DNA of 64,000 nucleotides from Euglena gracilis. Its lineage: Eukaryota > Euglenida > Euglenophyceae > Euglenales. The translations under genes were made by a program, and so were the position numbers. The DNA is taken from the NCBI GenBank assembly GCA_039621445.1, contig CP154956.1:84192474-84256473 (forward strand), in the 5' to 3' direction. Shown here one piece after another: positions 34,573 to 45,811 of this stretch (position 1 is the stretch's first letter; every line of letters begins with the position of its first letter). The notes beneath the pieces are model-generated. The model worked only from the letters and a program-made list of their open reading frames with translations. It did not search any database and was not told the DNA's origin.

Positions 34573-34685
34573 CGGTCCTTGATGACCACGTTGAAGCAGC
34601 TGGGCGGCAGCACCAGTCCTGTGACGTAGGCAGGACCGGACTGGGGGATGAGGATCTCCTTTTTGCGGATCAATTCCTTGCTCAT
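34573..34685 (-). CDS. Single well-defined exon, unknown protein
   Basis: The exon starts at ATG (34,685), directly after an in-frame TGA, and ends at a strong donor (GACCG then GTGAGAC, GT at 34,572-34,571). It is 113 nt, 37 codons plus CG. The peptide begins MSKELIRKKEILIPQSG, continues PAYVTGLVLPPSCFNVVIKD and is clearly protein-like. The start could instead be an acceptor (AATGAG), making it internal. I do not recognise the family, and no partner exon with matching phase was found downstream on the minus strand before the palindrome arrays end. Confidence 0.45.
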
Positions 34686-35142
34686 TCATTGCCGGAACAC
34701 TTCAGGGATGTTGCTTCGCCCGGATAGCGTCAACCTCCCGTGTTTTATAAAAGCGGCAAGCTCATGAGCGTGTGGGGTGAATTCCCCCTGCCAGAAGCCG
34801 GAGCCCAACTGACCAAACCCCACCCCCGGGTCATTTGGCCTGTGCCACATGGGCCCCAACAGGTCCGGGGGGGGGGGGGCAAAGTTGACCCAGCCTGTTG
34901 GGGCCAGCATGGACCCCATTTTCAAGGTACTTGGCTTGGTGGCTCATTGCCCTCCCCTCCCCATTGGAGTCAAGATGGCCTCTGACGTTGGCAGGGGCCA
35001 AATTGACTCCAACAACCGGGGTGGACCCGGCATATTACGCGTTCGGAATCTTCTTCCCCTCTTCTCTTCCGCGAATGGGATTGAACTCAGTACCCTGTGT
35101 ATAGGGGTGCCACTTGGGTGGTCATTCACTGGAGGTTGGGTG
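34686..35142. other. No gene recognised
   Basis: Moderately GC-rich with G runs. The two strands carry unrelated frames without domains. Confidence 0.35.
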
Positions 35143-35449
35143 GCCGGCGGTTGGGCCGTGGCCGGCCGCGGCCGGCAGCGGCCCAACCAAAACAGTGCTT
35201 TGGTTGGGCCGCGGCATGCCGCGGCCCAACCAAAAAAAAATTTTGGTTGGGCCGCGGCATGCCGTGGCCCAACCAGGAACGAATTTTAATGATAAAATTT
35301 TCCACTGGTTGGGCCGCGGCATGCCGCGGCCGGCCGCGGCCCAACCAGATTACAGTCAGAATTAGTTTGGTTGGGCCGCGGCCGGCCGCGGCCGACCGTG
35401 ACCCAACCCAAAAAAAGAAAAGGTTGGGTCGCGGTCGGCCGGCCCAACC
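35143..35449. repeat. Palindrome array 1 (six GGTTGGGCCGCGG...CCGCGGCCCAACC units)
   Basis: Six palindromes of about 28-40 bp start GGTTGGG(C/T)CG and end CGGCCCAACC. Their centres are either GCATGC or GGCCGGCC, and one joins both. They are separated by A/T-rich linkers of 11-32 bp that differ from one another. The last palindrome ends in GGCCCAACCC and runs without a gap into CTAACCCTAA telomere-like repeats. Confidence 0.9.
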
Positions 35450-35545
35450 CTAACCCTAACCCTAACCCTAACCCTAACCCCAACCCCAACCCCAACCCCA
35501 ACCCCAACCCTAACCCTAACCTTAATCCTAACCCTAACTCTAGCC
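35446..35545. repeat. Interstitial telomere-like (CCCTAA)n
   Basis: Five (CCCTAA) units, five CCCCAA units, then degenerate CCTAAC units. The motif is the TTAGGG type. Because repeats lie on both sides in ordinary sequence, it is interstitial or near a former end. The Asn-Pro frame over it is an artefact. Confidence 0.95.
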
Positions 35546-35786
35546 ATAACCCCCATCCGAGCCTCAAATAACAAAATCCCTTCTGTGTTGGCAACATACT
35601 CGGGGGCTAAGTCGTTTTTGTGGCTCACTTTGGCATAGGCGGGGGGGCTCCCCCCCCCCCCCCCGCACCCCCCCCTCAAATAACAAAATCCCTTCCATGT
35701 TGGCAATATACTTGGAGGGCTAAGTCCTTTTTGTGCAAATTTTGACTTATATTGAAAATCCAAAGGGGAGAGGTGCTTTTGGGTTC

Positions 35787-36370
35787 GCTGGGAACGTTGT
35801 AGAGACCAATCTAACAACGTTGAGCGGGAAATATTCTGCTGTTTGGACAAGAATCGTAACCCTAACCCTACTCCTTCAAATAACCTCATAAACTCTGTTT
35901 GGCCACAGTGAAACGCCATCATGAAATCCTTTGCCAGCAATAAAAAACTGAAAATTAAAAGAATAAAAAAAAGAATTAAAAAATAAATAAATAAACCAAA
36001 GAATAAATAAAAACAACCAAAAAACAAAAAAAACAAAAGAAAAATCATGTAAAATGACCTCAGGTGTGGGGGGGTGTGGGGGGGGGGGTGGCGGACGTGT
36101 GCAGGGTCTGGGGCGTGATAAATTGGCCCCTACAAGGTACCAGCTACCCCAAAGAGCCGCCCAACTAGGGTTAATACACATGGGGGGACCCTCGCTCGGC
36201 GCCTTCGGCGCCTCGCTCGGGTCCCCCCATGTTTTTAACCCTAGTTGGGCGGCTCTTTGGGTTCGCTGGGAACGTTGTAGAGACCAATCTAACAACGTTG
36301 AGCGGGAAATATTCTGCTGTTTGGATAAGGATCGTAACCCTAACCCTACTCCTTCAAATAACCACATAAA
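35787..36370. repeat. Direct repeats of about 110 bp flanking an inverted repeat
   Basis: GGGTTCGCTGGGAACGTTGT through AACCCTAACCCTACTCCTTC occurs at 35,787-35,895 and 36,257-36,370 with a few changes, and both copies are followed by related CAGTGAAACGCCATCA-type sequence and A-rich DNA. Between them (36,140-36,262) an inverted repeat with arms CCAAAGAGCCGCCCAACTAG folds around a GGCGCCTTCGGCGCC hairpin. Confidence 0.85.
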
Positions 36371-36513
36371 TTATTTTTAACAACAATGAAATACCATCAG
36401 GAAATTCTTTTGCAATAATAAAAAAATAAAAAATAAAAAATAAAAAATAAATTAAAATTAAACAATAAGTATAGTGAACGGTGGGTCGCAGAACAGTGCT
36501 CGGACAGTCATGG

Positions 36514-36806
36514 GAGGTTGGGTCGCGGTCGGCCGCGGCCGGCCGCGGCCCAACCAAAAAATTAATTTGGTTGGGCCGCGGCATGCCGCGGCCCAACCAA
36601 ATCGATTTTTTGGCGAAAAAAAATTCGGTTAGTTAGGCGACGGCGGGCCGCGGCCCAACCCAAAAAAAAAAATTGGTTGGGCCGCGGCCGGCCGCGGCCC
36701 AACCAATTTAAAATTTTGAAAGCCAAAATTCGCTGTGGTTGGGCCGCGGCATGCCGCGGCCCAACCAAAATTCTGTTTTGGTTGGGCGACGGCCGGCCGC
36801 GGCACC
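36514..36806. repeat. Palindrome array 2
   Basis: Six more palindromes of the same family with GCATGC or GGCCGGCC centres, separated by A/T-rich linkers of 13-32 bp. One unit (about 36,629-36,660) is damaged (GGTTAGTTAGGCGACGG). The two arrays bracket about 1.06 kb that contains the telomere-like repeat and the 110-bp duplication. Confidence 0.9.
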
Positions 36807-37239
36807 CACCTCCCACAGACCAACCTCCCGTGACATCCCACCCCTGTGTATAGCACCATACACAGACTGCATAACGGTAAATCAGTGGAGAATTGCTCCC
36901 TCTCATCATCATGGCCTATTTCTGAAATGATTTGGGCTGTAAATATTGTATCCCCAAGACTTAGTTGACGATTTTGTGCCACGTTTGCCTTTTGTGGGGC
37001 TTAGAAAAAAAAGCCCGACAAAAAGCAACTCAATCAGTACATGCTGTTGCCTGACACACAGGTCTTGTTGACAGACACATTTGTTTGCAGATGTGCTCTG
37101 TCCTAATTTGCACGGCCGCCGCCAACAGCTATCACAACCATGGTCAACAAGCACCTGTGGTCATCCAGAGCCCCAGACCCAGTCACGCCCAGTCACACCC
37201 AGTCATGCCAACAGACATCCCAGTCATCCCAACTTTAAA
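36807..37239. other. No gene recognised
   Basis: Ordinary composition. CCCAGTCA(C/T)(A/G)CCCAGTCA repeats begin near 37,180 and recur at 37,850-37,920, just outside the low-complexity block. Confidence 0.4.
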
Positions 37240-37850
37240 GGGTATTTTTTTTGCCTTTTTGCCCACTTCTGGCTGCTATTGGCTGCTTTAGCCCCTTTTG
37301 CTACTTTTGGGCCTCTTTTGACCACTTTTGGCCTCCTTTGCCCACTTTTACGCACCGTTGGCCACTTTTGCCACTTTTGGCAACTTTTGCCTGCTTTTGG
37401 CCACTGTTGAGCTCCTTTTGGCAACTTTTGGCTATTTTTGGCCACTTTTGACTGCTTTTGGCCACTGCAAAAACAGCAAAAAAAAAGGTCAAAAATGGCG
37501 AAAAGTGGCCAAAAATGGCAAAAAAACGACTGAAAAAAAAATGGCCTAAAAGTGAAGCAACCAGAAATGTCGAAAATGGGCAAAAATGGACAAAAAAAGT
37601 GGAAAAATAGCGAAAAGCAGCCAATGGCAGCAAAAAAGTGGCCAAATGTGGCCTAAAAGTGGGCAAAATTGGACAAAAATAATTGGCATGAGTGGCCAAT
37701 AGCAGCCAAACATGGCCAAAAAAAGGCCAAAAGTGGCCAAGAATAGCTAAAGTGGTCAAAAGTGGCAAAACATAGCCAAAAAAAATTGCCAAAACGGGCC
37801 AAAAGTGCCCGTAAATGGCAAAAAATGGACAAAAGTGGCCAAAAAAGCCA
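37240..37850. repeat. Low-complexity block forming a large inverted repeat
   Basis: The first 220 bp repeat GCCACTTTTGGC-type motifs on the plus strand. The next 370 bp repeat their complement (GCCAAAAGTGGCC). CCAGTCACGCCCAGTCA sequence flanks both sides. Confidence 0.8.
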
Positions 37851-37919
37851 GTCACGCCCAGTCATGCCCAGTCACAGAACCCACCTATGGGGGTCCTCAA
37901 AGCCAGTCACACCCGGTCA

Positions 37920-38979
37920 TTTCATATGTCACCCAGGTACCCCCAAACTTCTTTCACTGATGGACACAGATATTGCACAACCCTCAGTGAAAGAGCGCTA
38001 TATTCACGCTGTTTGCTAATAACGCAACAGCGCCAAATTTGCCAATCAGTGAAACCCTGCAGAGGGTACCCCCCCCCCTGGTACAATGCACTTATTTCCC
38101 ACACCACCTGACATGGTAACATCCCTCTGCATGGATTTCTGGAGTAAGAGCTGTGCAATGGAACGGACAACAAAACTTATGATTACGTTTTTGTTGTCGC
38201 CTGACGGCTGAGTGGCTATACAATAGCCATCCCATGCCAAAAGGCAGGATTGGAAGCCCAGGTTTTGGCAACTATATCTTTGTAGAGAAGTGGATTTGTC
38301 TCATGGGGTTACAAAATGAAAATGTGAGTGATCAGGATCATCTGATTTTTCACAGTTTCTCACAACCGTGTGTAGTTTGCAATGAGTCTGGGTCCCCAGT
38401 GCTGGCCGAATTATCAGGTGAAAATTTCCAGTGTGGAAGGGGTGTGGTGTAAATGGGTTTGCCACTTGATGGAGTAATGTGGTCGTCAACCACCAGTGAT
38501 CTCTACACATAATACCAGCAACATCCAATGGAGTTGGATAAAAGACAGGTGGTTTGGATTGTAGACCATTTTGCTTTGACTTCAAATAAAAAAAGGGGAA
38601 GGGGGCCGAGCGGGGCTTATTGTTAAGCTGTTTTGGGCCATTTGTCATCACAACAAAAAATACTTGACCATCCCATTGAGCGACGAGGTTGGAAAAAGCT
38701 GCTGTCTGGCATTTTTTGAATGTTCTTTTTCCAAGAAAAAAAAACAAGCAAACAGAAACAAAACAAAAAATGAATTGGAACTGTGGAATGTTCTCAAATA
38801 CTTTAAAAGAATCCTTCTAGATGTTTGAGTTCAAAAATGGTAACACATACGCCTTCTTGGTCGGCTTGCACAATGCGCATACAGACTGTTTGCGCATTTG
38901 CGTCAGTCGTTGACAGGTACAAAAAACACACCTGATGGGCGGCATGTACCTGCATTCAGTTGGGGCACCAGGCCACAAC
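37920..38979. other. No gene recognised
   Basis: Short frames on both strands, no domain. A palindromic TTTGCGCATTTGCG motif lies at 38,890 and recurs near 40.54, 55.36 and 56.18 kb. Confidence 0.4.
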
Positions 38980-40481
38980 CAGGCACCTATAGTCAAGCCC
39001 CAAAATTCCCCATTTTAGGCCATTTTAGGCCATTTCAGGCCATTTTAAGGTATAGGTGGGGGTTCTGAAAATCATAATTTTGCGCTATTTTTGTCCCGAA
39101 AACAGTATCATAACGTGTGCAAACCTTCTCTTATTCAGTAATGAGAAATATACATCTAAAAAAGCATGCAGAATTTCGATTTCCAAGGCACTGAAATTGT
39201 TTAAGTCGGTCGATTTCTAAGACATTGAAATCTGTTGCTGGTCAGATTGGTAATTTTTAGTGAAAATCTGAACTTTTTGGGTTTCCATTTTTTTTGACAT
39301 TTTTGGTCCTATGGGGTTTTGGAAGTGTTTTGGACCAGACAAAAACTAAATTTTGCGGTCAGATGATCATAACTGGCTGAAATTAGGATGTCCAATGTCA
39401 TTTTCTCAAACTTCAGAATAAGAATTCTGAAATTCATCACTGGTCTTCTGATAAGAGAAGCTTTGGCAACTGTGAGGGCGCCCGTAAATGGGCCAAAAAC
39501 CACTTTTTTGGCAAAATCTCCGTCCAGATGGTTCGGTCGAACAAATTTCAAGACAGGCGTGCGGGCCCAGTAAAATGGGTCTTAGAAAAATCGACCGACA
39601 CTGACGGTTTCAGCAGGCGGCTCGTTTCGCTTGCTCGTTCATGAATAGGAGAGAATCTCATTCATAATTGTTTGTGGTTGTTTGGGTCATTTAATCATTC
39701 GGCGTGACTATTTGTGGTTTTGGAAAATCCCCAAAATTGTACTGGTTCGTGATTTGAAGAAATCCCTGGTGCCCAACGAATGAGCATACACATCTCTGAA
39801 TTCCAACATCTTTCATCTTTTCTTCTGTTTTTTTCCCCACACTTCCAAATTTGCACTTTTCATTATTTGCGAAACAGACATCGTTGCACACCAAAAAAAA
39901 AGATGGGAGTAAGAAAAATTCCAAACCTTCAAAATTCAGATATCAATAGAAGGTTGGGGACTGTGGATTTGGGGACTGATATTATTAACAGTTGGGATAA
40001 AAAAAATGGCTTTGTGGGGCTGTGCTCCTCCACCAAATCCACTGTTCGCTGTCCAAAAGACACCGAAAATTATCACCTGAATGGCTTCGGTTCAGGGGTT
40101 TTTTTAAGACCGGGGGGGGGGGGGGGGCCCCCCCCCCCCCCACCCCCCCCCTGGGGGGGGGGGGCCCCCCGGGGGGGGGGGGTCCCGGGGACCCACAAAA
40201 AATGGCCGAAAATCGCGAAAAGTGCAAAAATAGAATTTTTTCGGCGCCTGCGGCGCCGAAAAGTATATCCCACCCCCCTCCGGGGGGGCTCGGCCCGACC
40301 CACCCCACCTCCCCCCCCCCCCCCCGGGGGTCCACGACTAAAAAAACCCCTGCTTCGGTTGTTCACAATTTTTTTTGGCCATTTTAGGCCATTTTAGGCC
40401 ATTTTAGGGACCCCATCTATAGGGGGTCAAAAAGTCATTTTAGGCCATTTTAGGCCATTTTAGCTATAGGTGCCTGGCCAC
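38977..40481. mobile_element. Terminal-inverted-repeat element, about 1.5 kb
   Basis: The left end is CCAGGCACCTATAG and the right end CTATAGGTGCCTGG. Next to each lie several copies of GGCCATTTTA facing inward. The interior has an extreme G/C homopolymer hairpin (40,120-40,185) and a family A-like GGCGCCTGCGGCGCC block (40,243). The left interior has an open minus frame of 80 codons without a known domain. Confidence 0.8.
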
Positions 40482-40577
40482 GACCCAATCAAATTATTTG
40501 GATTCTGGGAGCCAGGCATTGTAATTTCAAAAAAAATGACGATTTGCGCAAATGCGCACGCCGACAGAGGGGAAATC

Positions 40578-40603
40578 CTTAAATGCGAGTTATGCCGCCT
40601 AAG
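40578..40603. repeat. Copy of the CTTAAGTGCGAGTT..GCCGCCTAAG end motif
   Basis: CTTAAATGCGAGTTATGCCG then CCTAAG. The same 26-bp motif forms the two ends of the 60.69-63.20 kb element and also occurs at 56,783-56,808. Confidence 0.75.
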
Positions 40604-40817
40604 CTTCACCACCGGTGACGGAAAAAGTTGAGCAAAAACCTGATTCTGACTCTGAAATGGTTGCATGGCAGCAGCAGCCGGCGCGCTGCAACGACTTCTC
40701 AAAATGGTTCCCCCGAAACCAAAAATCCCCGCGCAGCCCATGCCAGGGGACAGTATGGTATGGCGCCAAATTCTGTCTGCCCCCCTCAAAGGCCAGTCCG
40801 GGCCCTGGGCCGGGCAC

Positions 40818-40882
40818 CTCAGCAGGGTGGCCTGTGGGCGCACGCTGGCGGCCTCCATGACGTGCCGCTCCACCTCGGCCTC
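40818..40882 (-). CDS. Coiled-coil gene, exon 9 (candidate)
   Basis: It follows a GGCGGCGGCAG acceptor and ends at a CTGAG/GTGCCC donor. It reads EAEVERHVMEAASVRPQATL and continues the charged helical style of the upstream exons. Its phase does not match exon 8 directly, so a small exon may be missing between them. Whether the gene continues further downstream is unknown. Confidence 0.4.
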
Positions 40883-41162
40883 CTGCCGCCGCCAGGGCGG
40901 GCCAGGCGACCAGGAAGGAGGGGACTTGGCCAGGCCTCTTGGGCAACCTGGCGGCCGATCTCGGACTAAACACGCCGTGGGCGTGTACCTTTGTGCGACA
41001 ACGGCGCAAAGGAACACCAAAATACGCTTCGCGGCGAGATCGGACGCCCAAGTTCAGTGTGCCAAGAAAAGTACAAACTGCGGAAAAAAGAAAAAAGAAA
41101 AGGGAAGGTTTGCTCAAAAACTGAGAAATTTCCTCCCCGCAAACCCGCCCACGTGGGGTTAC

Positions 41163-41241
41163 TGGCCAGCCCTCGCCGTCGCCGCTCCTCCTTCTCGTCC
41201 TGCCGGCGGGCCACGTCTTGGCGGAGGTCCGCCCCCCGGCG
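41163..41241 (-). CDS. Coiled-coil gene, exon 8
   Basis: It lies between a GGGTGCAG acceptor and a CTGGCCA/GTAACC donor, 79 nt. It reads RRGADLRQDVARRQDEKEER then RRRGLA. The frame is fixed by the highly charged helical sequence. The acceptor phase (0) agrees with the shorter choice of exon 7 end. Confidence 0.5.
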
Positions 41242-41450
41242 CTGCACCCGCCGACGGGTTGGCGCCGAGCCTCGTCAACTGGCGTTGCCGGCGGTGTGAC
41301 CCTTACATGCACTTTTGCAGCTTTGTTCACATGGCGTGCGTGCATGTGTGCGTGTGTGCGCGCGCACGTGTGCTGCATAATACGGGCATACACGCACATG
41401 CGAATGGCAGGCCCACATCCAAGAGGAGGGGAAGGCTCGGTTTCCTCGAC

Positions 41451-41583
41451 GATGCGCCGCTGCTGGCCCTCCGCTTCCGCCTCTGCGGCCACCCGTGCCT
41501 CCGCCGCGGCCTGCTTCAGTCCGTGCTCCTCCCGCAGCCGCTCTGCCTTGGCGTGCTGGACTGCCGGTTGCACCGCAGTGTGC
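41451..41583 (-). CDS. Coiled-coil gene, exon 7
   Basis: It reads HTAVQPAVQHAKAERLREEH, then GLKQAAAEARVAAEAEAEG and QQRRI, a strongly helical Ala/Glu/Arg segment. The start chosen (after CACAAG) completes an Arg codon with exon 6. The donor is ATC/GTCGAG; a later donor near 41,417 is possible. The plus strand here is also open for almost 400 codons, which is the usual mirror of high-GC3 coding DNA. Confidence 0.5.
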
Positions 41584-43451
41584 CTTGTGAACCGTGTGCT
41601 GGCGGTTGGGTGGCTCCTGTTTCTCAGGTGCCCACTTTTCTATGCATGTGTGCGAATGTTGCTCGGAAAGCGGTGTGCCTAACCCTCCCCCCCGGCTCAA
41701 GGCCAATTTTGAGGGGACTCACTCCAATGGTCTTGAGGGGGGGGGTAAAACGAGGAGCCTGGATAAATGCCTTTAAAAAGGGGGCAAATTGGCCCCAACA
41801 GAGGAGGGGGACCAACTTGGGGAGGGGGGCAAGTTGGGGGGGGGGTCGAGGACCATAGCACCTTGCATGAATAAAGGGTGAGGCCCAAATAAAAAGCACC
41901 AATGATGGTTCACAAGGACAAAAAATCAAAGAGGCCAAAGTCCTACCCGGGGGCCATGACGCTGGTGAAGCTGCGCTACCATGGCAGGTGTAAAAAAAAA
42001 GACTTCCTTCCAAAAAGCCCTTGCCTCGCGCCTTTGTTGACTTTTTGGGGGGGGGGCGGGCTTTTCGGGGGGGGGGGATTTCGGACCCCTGGAAGCATAA
42101 GGTAGAACCACCAAAATCGGGACAATTTAAGGAGGGGAGGGAATTTCTCAGCCACTGCCAGTACACTCATCCAAATACAGTTGGCTGTGACACAGGTTGG
42201 TCGATTCGGCTCGCCCCACCACCGTTGTTGAATTCAATAGAATTCAAAAAAAAAAATAAAAAAGCGTTTGTCTGTAATTCTGTAAGTTTGTAATTAGAGT
42301 GGTCCCTGGGACACCCAACCGAATCGGCAAAACCTTGCGGAACAGCCAAATGTTAGCCTTTGAGAGGAATGTGCAGCTTCAAAATCCTCCTGTTTGCCTT
42401 CCCAGCACAATGCGACTATCGGACCATTGGGCAGGCGCTGGGGATGCCTGACTGAACAATCCGAATGAATGTGAAAGATCTCTCACCGAAGGCCGGACAA
42501 CACTCCTTTACACTTCTTTACCGACCTCCCCACCAGGCCCCGAAGTTGCCACAGCCATGGCATTTTTGGTCGATGTAGTGGCAAAACCCCCTTGACTGGC
42601 ATGCAAATCTCAATATAGAAAAAATTGACTTTCTTCTTCTTTCAGGTGACGTTGTTCGAGATGCAAGGAACACCTATTTTTTTAAATTAGGCACGACTCG
42701 GCACGGCTCAGCACGGCTCGTGTGTGTCTCGCGCGTGTCGTGCCTGTTCGTCGCCCGTGCAAGCGCGTCGCCCGTCGAGTGATTTTTTGAGCCCAAATCC
42801 GACCCATTCTGCCCATTTTTTTTTTGCCCATTTCTGGACCCCCAAAAGCGAAAAATCCGTTACTGTTCAGCCGCCTGGACGGCTGGAAAATAATGTAAGC
42901 TCGTCATTAGGGGGTGGTCCGGGGCTGGAAAAAGGCTGCTGGCTGGGTGGATCCCCCCCAATATGGGAAATAATTGCCATAGATGAGGGTGAATTCAGCC
43001 AGCACACAAAGATGTTGCACTGTAGTGTACTACACTTCAACCCCAGCTTGTTTCCCTTTGTTTCTCAATCCCCACCTACCAATCCTCCATCGCCCCGGAA
43101 GCCGTCACCTGATGAGCCAGCAAATGCAAGACTACGTGGCAACTTCCCTGGGAGACCCTGCAGTGGACTTTCCAACAACCAGCACAGCCCCCCCCCCCCA
43201 AAGATGCCAAACACGAATACCCACAGCTGACAAATCAATGAGTATGGGCTAAAACCTCCCTTTTAAAGACATTCAACTGGACAAGCAAGCCAGTAGAGCT
43301 GGCGATGCAAGGTGGGTGACAACATAAACGGGACTGCCAACTTCCAGGGGGGTGGATGGGGTATGAATGCGAAATACGAACAACCGGACAAAAACACTCG
43401 ACTTTGAATGAACCACACGGCTGCACACACACTGCGGTGCCCTCGTAGTAC

Positions 43452-43661
43452 CGGTACAGCTGGTCCCGCTGCGCCTGCCGCCGACCGGCCTCCTGCGCGG
43501 CGTACGCCGCCTCCAGCCGGGCCGCCTGCTCCACGGTGCGGGCGTCCGCCGCCGCGTCCGCCGCCTTCCGCTCCGCGGCCCGCTGCGTGCGCTCCTCCAT
43601 CTGCTGCACCAGCGACTGCTGCAACTGCTGCCGGTGGGCGTGCAGCGTCTCCATCAGCAGC
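43452..43661 (-). CDS. Coiled-coil gene, exon 6
   Basis: The acceptor CACCTCGGCAG leaves one base that joins the GA of exon 5 to make Glu, so the phase agrees. It reads LLMETLHAHRQQLQQSLVQQ, MEERTQRAAERKAADAAADA, then RTVEQAARLEAAYAAQEAGR and RQAQRDQLY. This continuous heptad-like helix resembles the trichohyalin/plectin-homology type of ciliary coiled coils (CFAP53 or MNS1-like) in style only. The donor CCG/GTACTA was chosen by phase; a second donor is at 43,432. An (AC)n tract on the minus strand ends within 25 bases of the acceptor. Confidence 0.6.
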
Positions 43662-43681
43662 CTGCCGAGGTGCTTCGCAGT

Positions 43682-43768
<87 letters not shown>
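43682..43768. repeat. (GT)n tract in intron 5
   Basis: About 43 uninterrupted GT units, immediately upstream (on the minus strand) of the exon 6 acceptor. Confidence 0.98.
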
Positions 43769-43769
<1 letters not shown>

Positions 43770-44920
43770 ACGAGTGATGCGAGTGACCCAAAAAATGACC
43801 AGTGCAGAAAAAGGAAAACCTCAAATAGAAACCACAAAACATAAAAAAAATTACCTATAAAAATTGCATATTGGTAATACAATTGATGTACAGGCATTTG
43901 GACTAAAAATGCCTGCACTGCCTGCACATAATAATAAAAACCCAAGACTGTGAGAAGACACAACGCTGGAAGAGGACTTTTCAGCAGCCCAGCAAGCAAC
44001 AATGACAGGTTGGCAGTGGGGCCACCCGCTTTTCTCCCGCTGTGTCCAGTGAACACTCCCCCTTTGGCCCCACTGCAGCTGCCATCAGGCGGGGTGTATG
44101 GCAGCATAAGAACAGCCCCCCCCCCCCCCCGCTGGGACGGTGTGTGCGTTGGGAAGGGGCCAGCCCAATGCTGCCACAGCCCAGGGGGGGGGGGGTTAGC
44201 ACCGGGCAGGGCGGGACGTCCCAGGCCTGGAGGGGCAGGGAGGTGGCGCTGCGCCTCGAGCAACCCCAAGGCACACCCCCTGCCAGGCCCCGCGCAGAAC
44301 CAACGCCGGCGAGCCGTGGAAACCACACTGTGGTCGGGGGCAGGCTTCTCTTTGTCAACCCCGGGGGGGGGGGAGGGGGGGCCGTGTGCTATTGGGTGCC
44401 GGCCCACAGCATCATCCCCTCCCCCGGATTGGTTGGCCCTCGAAAATGGCCATTTTCAGGTCCCATTTTGGGCCTTCGGTGGAGGGTGTGGGCGTGGGCG
44501 TGGGTGTGGATGTGCATGTGTGCGTGCTGTTGCACTGCCCACCCCAAACCCCTCCGGGGTAGAAAATGCCCTAACCCTGCCTGCCCATTGCTCATAGCAC
44601 CCTCCAGAGTGCGAACTTCCTGAAAAGAAGCTTAAAACCACTGGGGCAGGAATTTCTAAAGCCGGAGGCATGGGCGATAAACGCAAATGATCCCTAAAGA
44701 ACACGACGCAAAAAAAAACACAAGAAAAATAAAAAAAGCAATTTTATCAAAATAAAAAAAACACCAAAAAGCAAAAAAAATTAATTAAAACAAAATTAAA
44801 ACAAGCTTTACACAAAACACATTTTGCCCCCCCAGAGGGCACCACCCTGCCGGGGGACCCGTCCAGCCCTTCTTCCAGCGGGCTGGCAGGACCCCCCCCC
44901 CCCGGGTCCTCAACCCTCAC

Positions 44921-45066
44921 TCGGCGCGCAGGGCGAGCACCGTGGCCTGGCCCTCCGCCTTGGCCTGGGCCCGCTGCTCCTCCGCCAGCGCCGCCGTCTG
45001 CCGCTGGTGCTCCGCCAGTCGCTGTGCCGCATGCCGCCGGGCGGCCAGCTGCTGCTGCTCCGCCTC
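44921..45066 (-). CDS. Coiled-coil gene, exon 5
   Basis: It starts after a CTCTGCCCAG acceptor in phase 0 and reads EAEQQQLAARRHAAQRLAEH, QRQTAALAEEQRAQAKAEGQ, ATVLALRA. At its end the sequence GCCGA/GTGAGG can be read as a donor in phase 2 (matching exon 6) or, if unspliced, as an in-frame TGA. The phase match and the long coiled coil of exon 6 favour splicing; retention would truncate the protein here. Confidence 0.65.
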
Positions 45067-45190
45067 CTGGGCAGAGGGCGGTGCAGCCGACCCCACTGCG
45101 GGCCTTCCACCAACAGAAATGCGTTTTTTTTTTGCTGTGTTGCAGCCCATTGGGGTTTGCTGCTTTGTGTCTGGGTCTGTGTATTTGTGG

Positions 45191-45377
<187 letters not shown>

Positions 45378-45548
45378 TGTGTGTTGTGTGTTTTGTGTTG
45401 CGTGTTGCGTGTTGTGTGTATGGTGATGCCCTGTGCATACGCGAGCATCCCAAGCCATCTATCTCCCTATGCCGTATTCGCATCAGCAGCAATCGGGTGC
45501 TGGCATATGTCCTGTGCACATGCACAACGTTTCGCCGACTCAGCATAC

Positions 45549-45620
45549 ACTGGGCCCCTGGGCACGGTCAGCCTGGAGGATTCGGTCCTGGATGTCCCGC
45601 ACTTGTTGCTGTTGCTTCAT
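45549..45620 (-). CDS. Coiled-coil gene, exon 4
   Basis: 72 nt in phase 0 at both ends: acceptor GCACGAGAG, donor CCCAGT/GTATGC. It reads MKQQQQVRDIQDRILQADRA then QGPS. An alternative small exon lies just upstream (45,652-45,705), bounded by GTTCGTGGCAG and a perfect GTGAGT donor, also a multiple of three, but it encodes a Cys-rich peptide out of keeping with the helix; it might be a cassette exon. Confidence 0.5.
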
Positions 45621-45811
45621 CTCTCGTGCAGGCGTCGCTCCCAATACTCACCTTCCTCCAACACACTTCCCCGGTACAATTGGCACAGAGGGAAGTATAT
45701 ATTGCCTGCCACGAACGAGAGGAAGGGAGCGAGAGGGGAGCTCGTTCGCCAGAGCAGAACAGGCTGGAGAGAGCGGCCAGTCGACGGGGCAAACCCGCCC
45801 TCAGCTGCCAC

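Noticed and set aside
35446-35545. True chromosome end
   Set aside because: The repeat is short, degenerate and has ordinary sequence and genes on both sides.
35362-36048. 228-codon minus frame rich in Gly-Leu
   Set aside because: It is built from the telomere-like repeat and A/T-rich DNA; no motif.
35143-36806. CRISPR array
   Set aside because: The repeats are long self-palindromes of varying length and centre, the linkers are short A/T-rich stretches, there are no cas genes, and the context is eukaryotic.
40665-41858. 397-codon plus-strand open frame as a gene
   Set aside because: It lies opposite three phased coiled-coil exons; high-GC3 coding DNA commonly leaves the other strand open.
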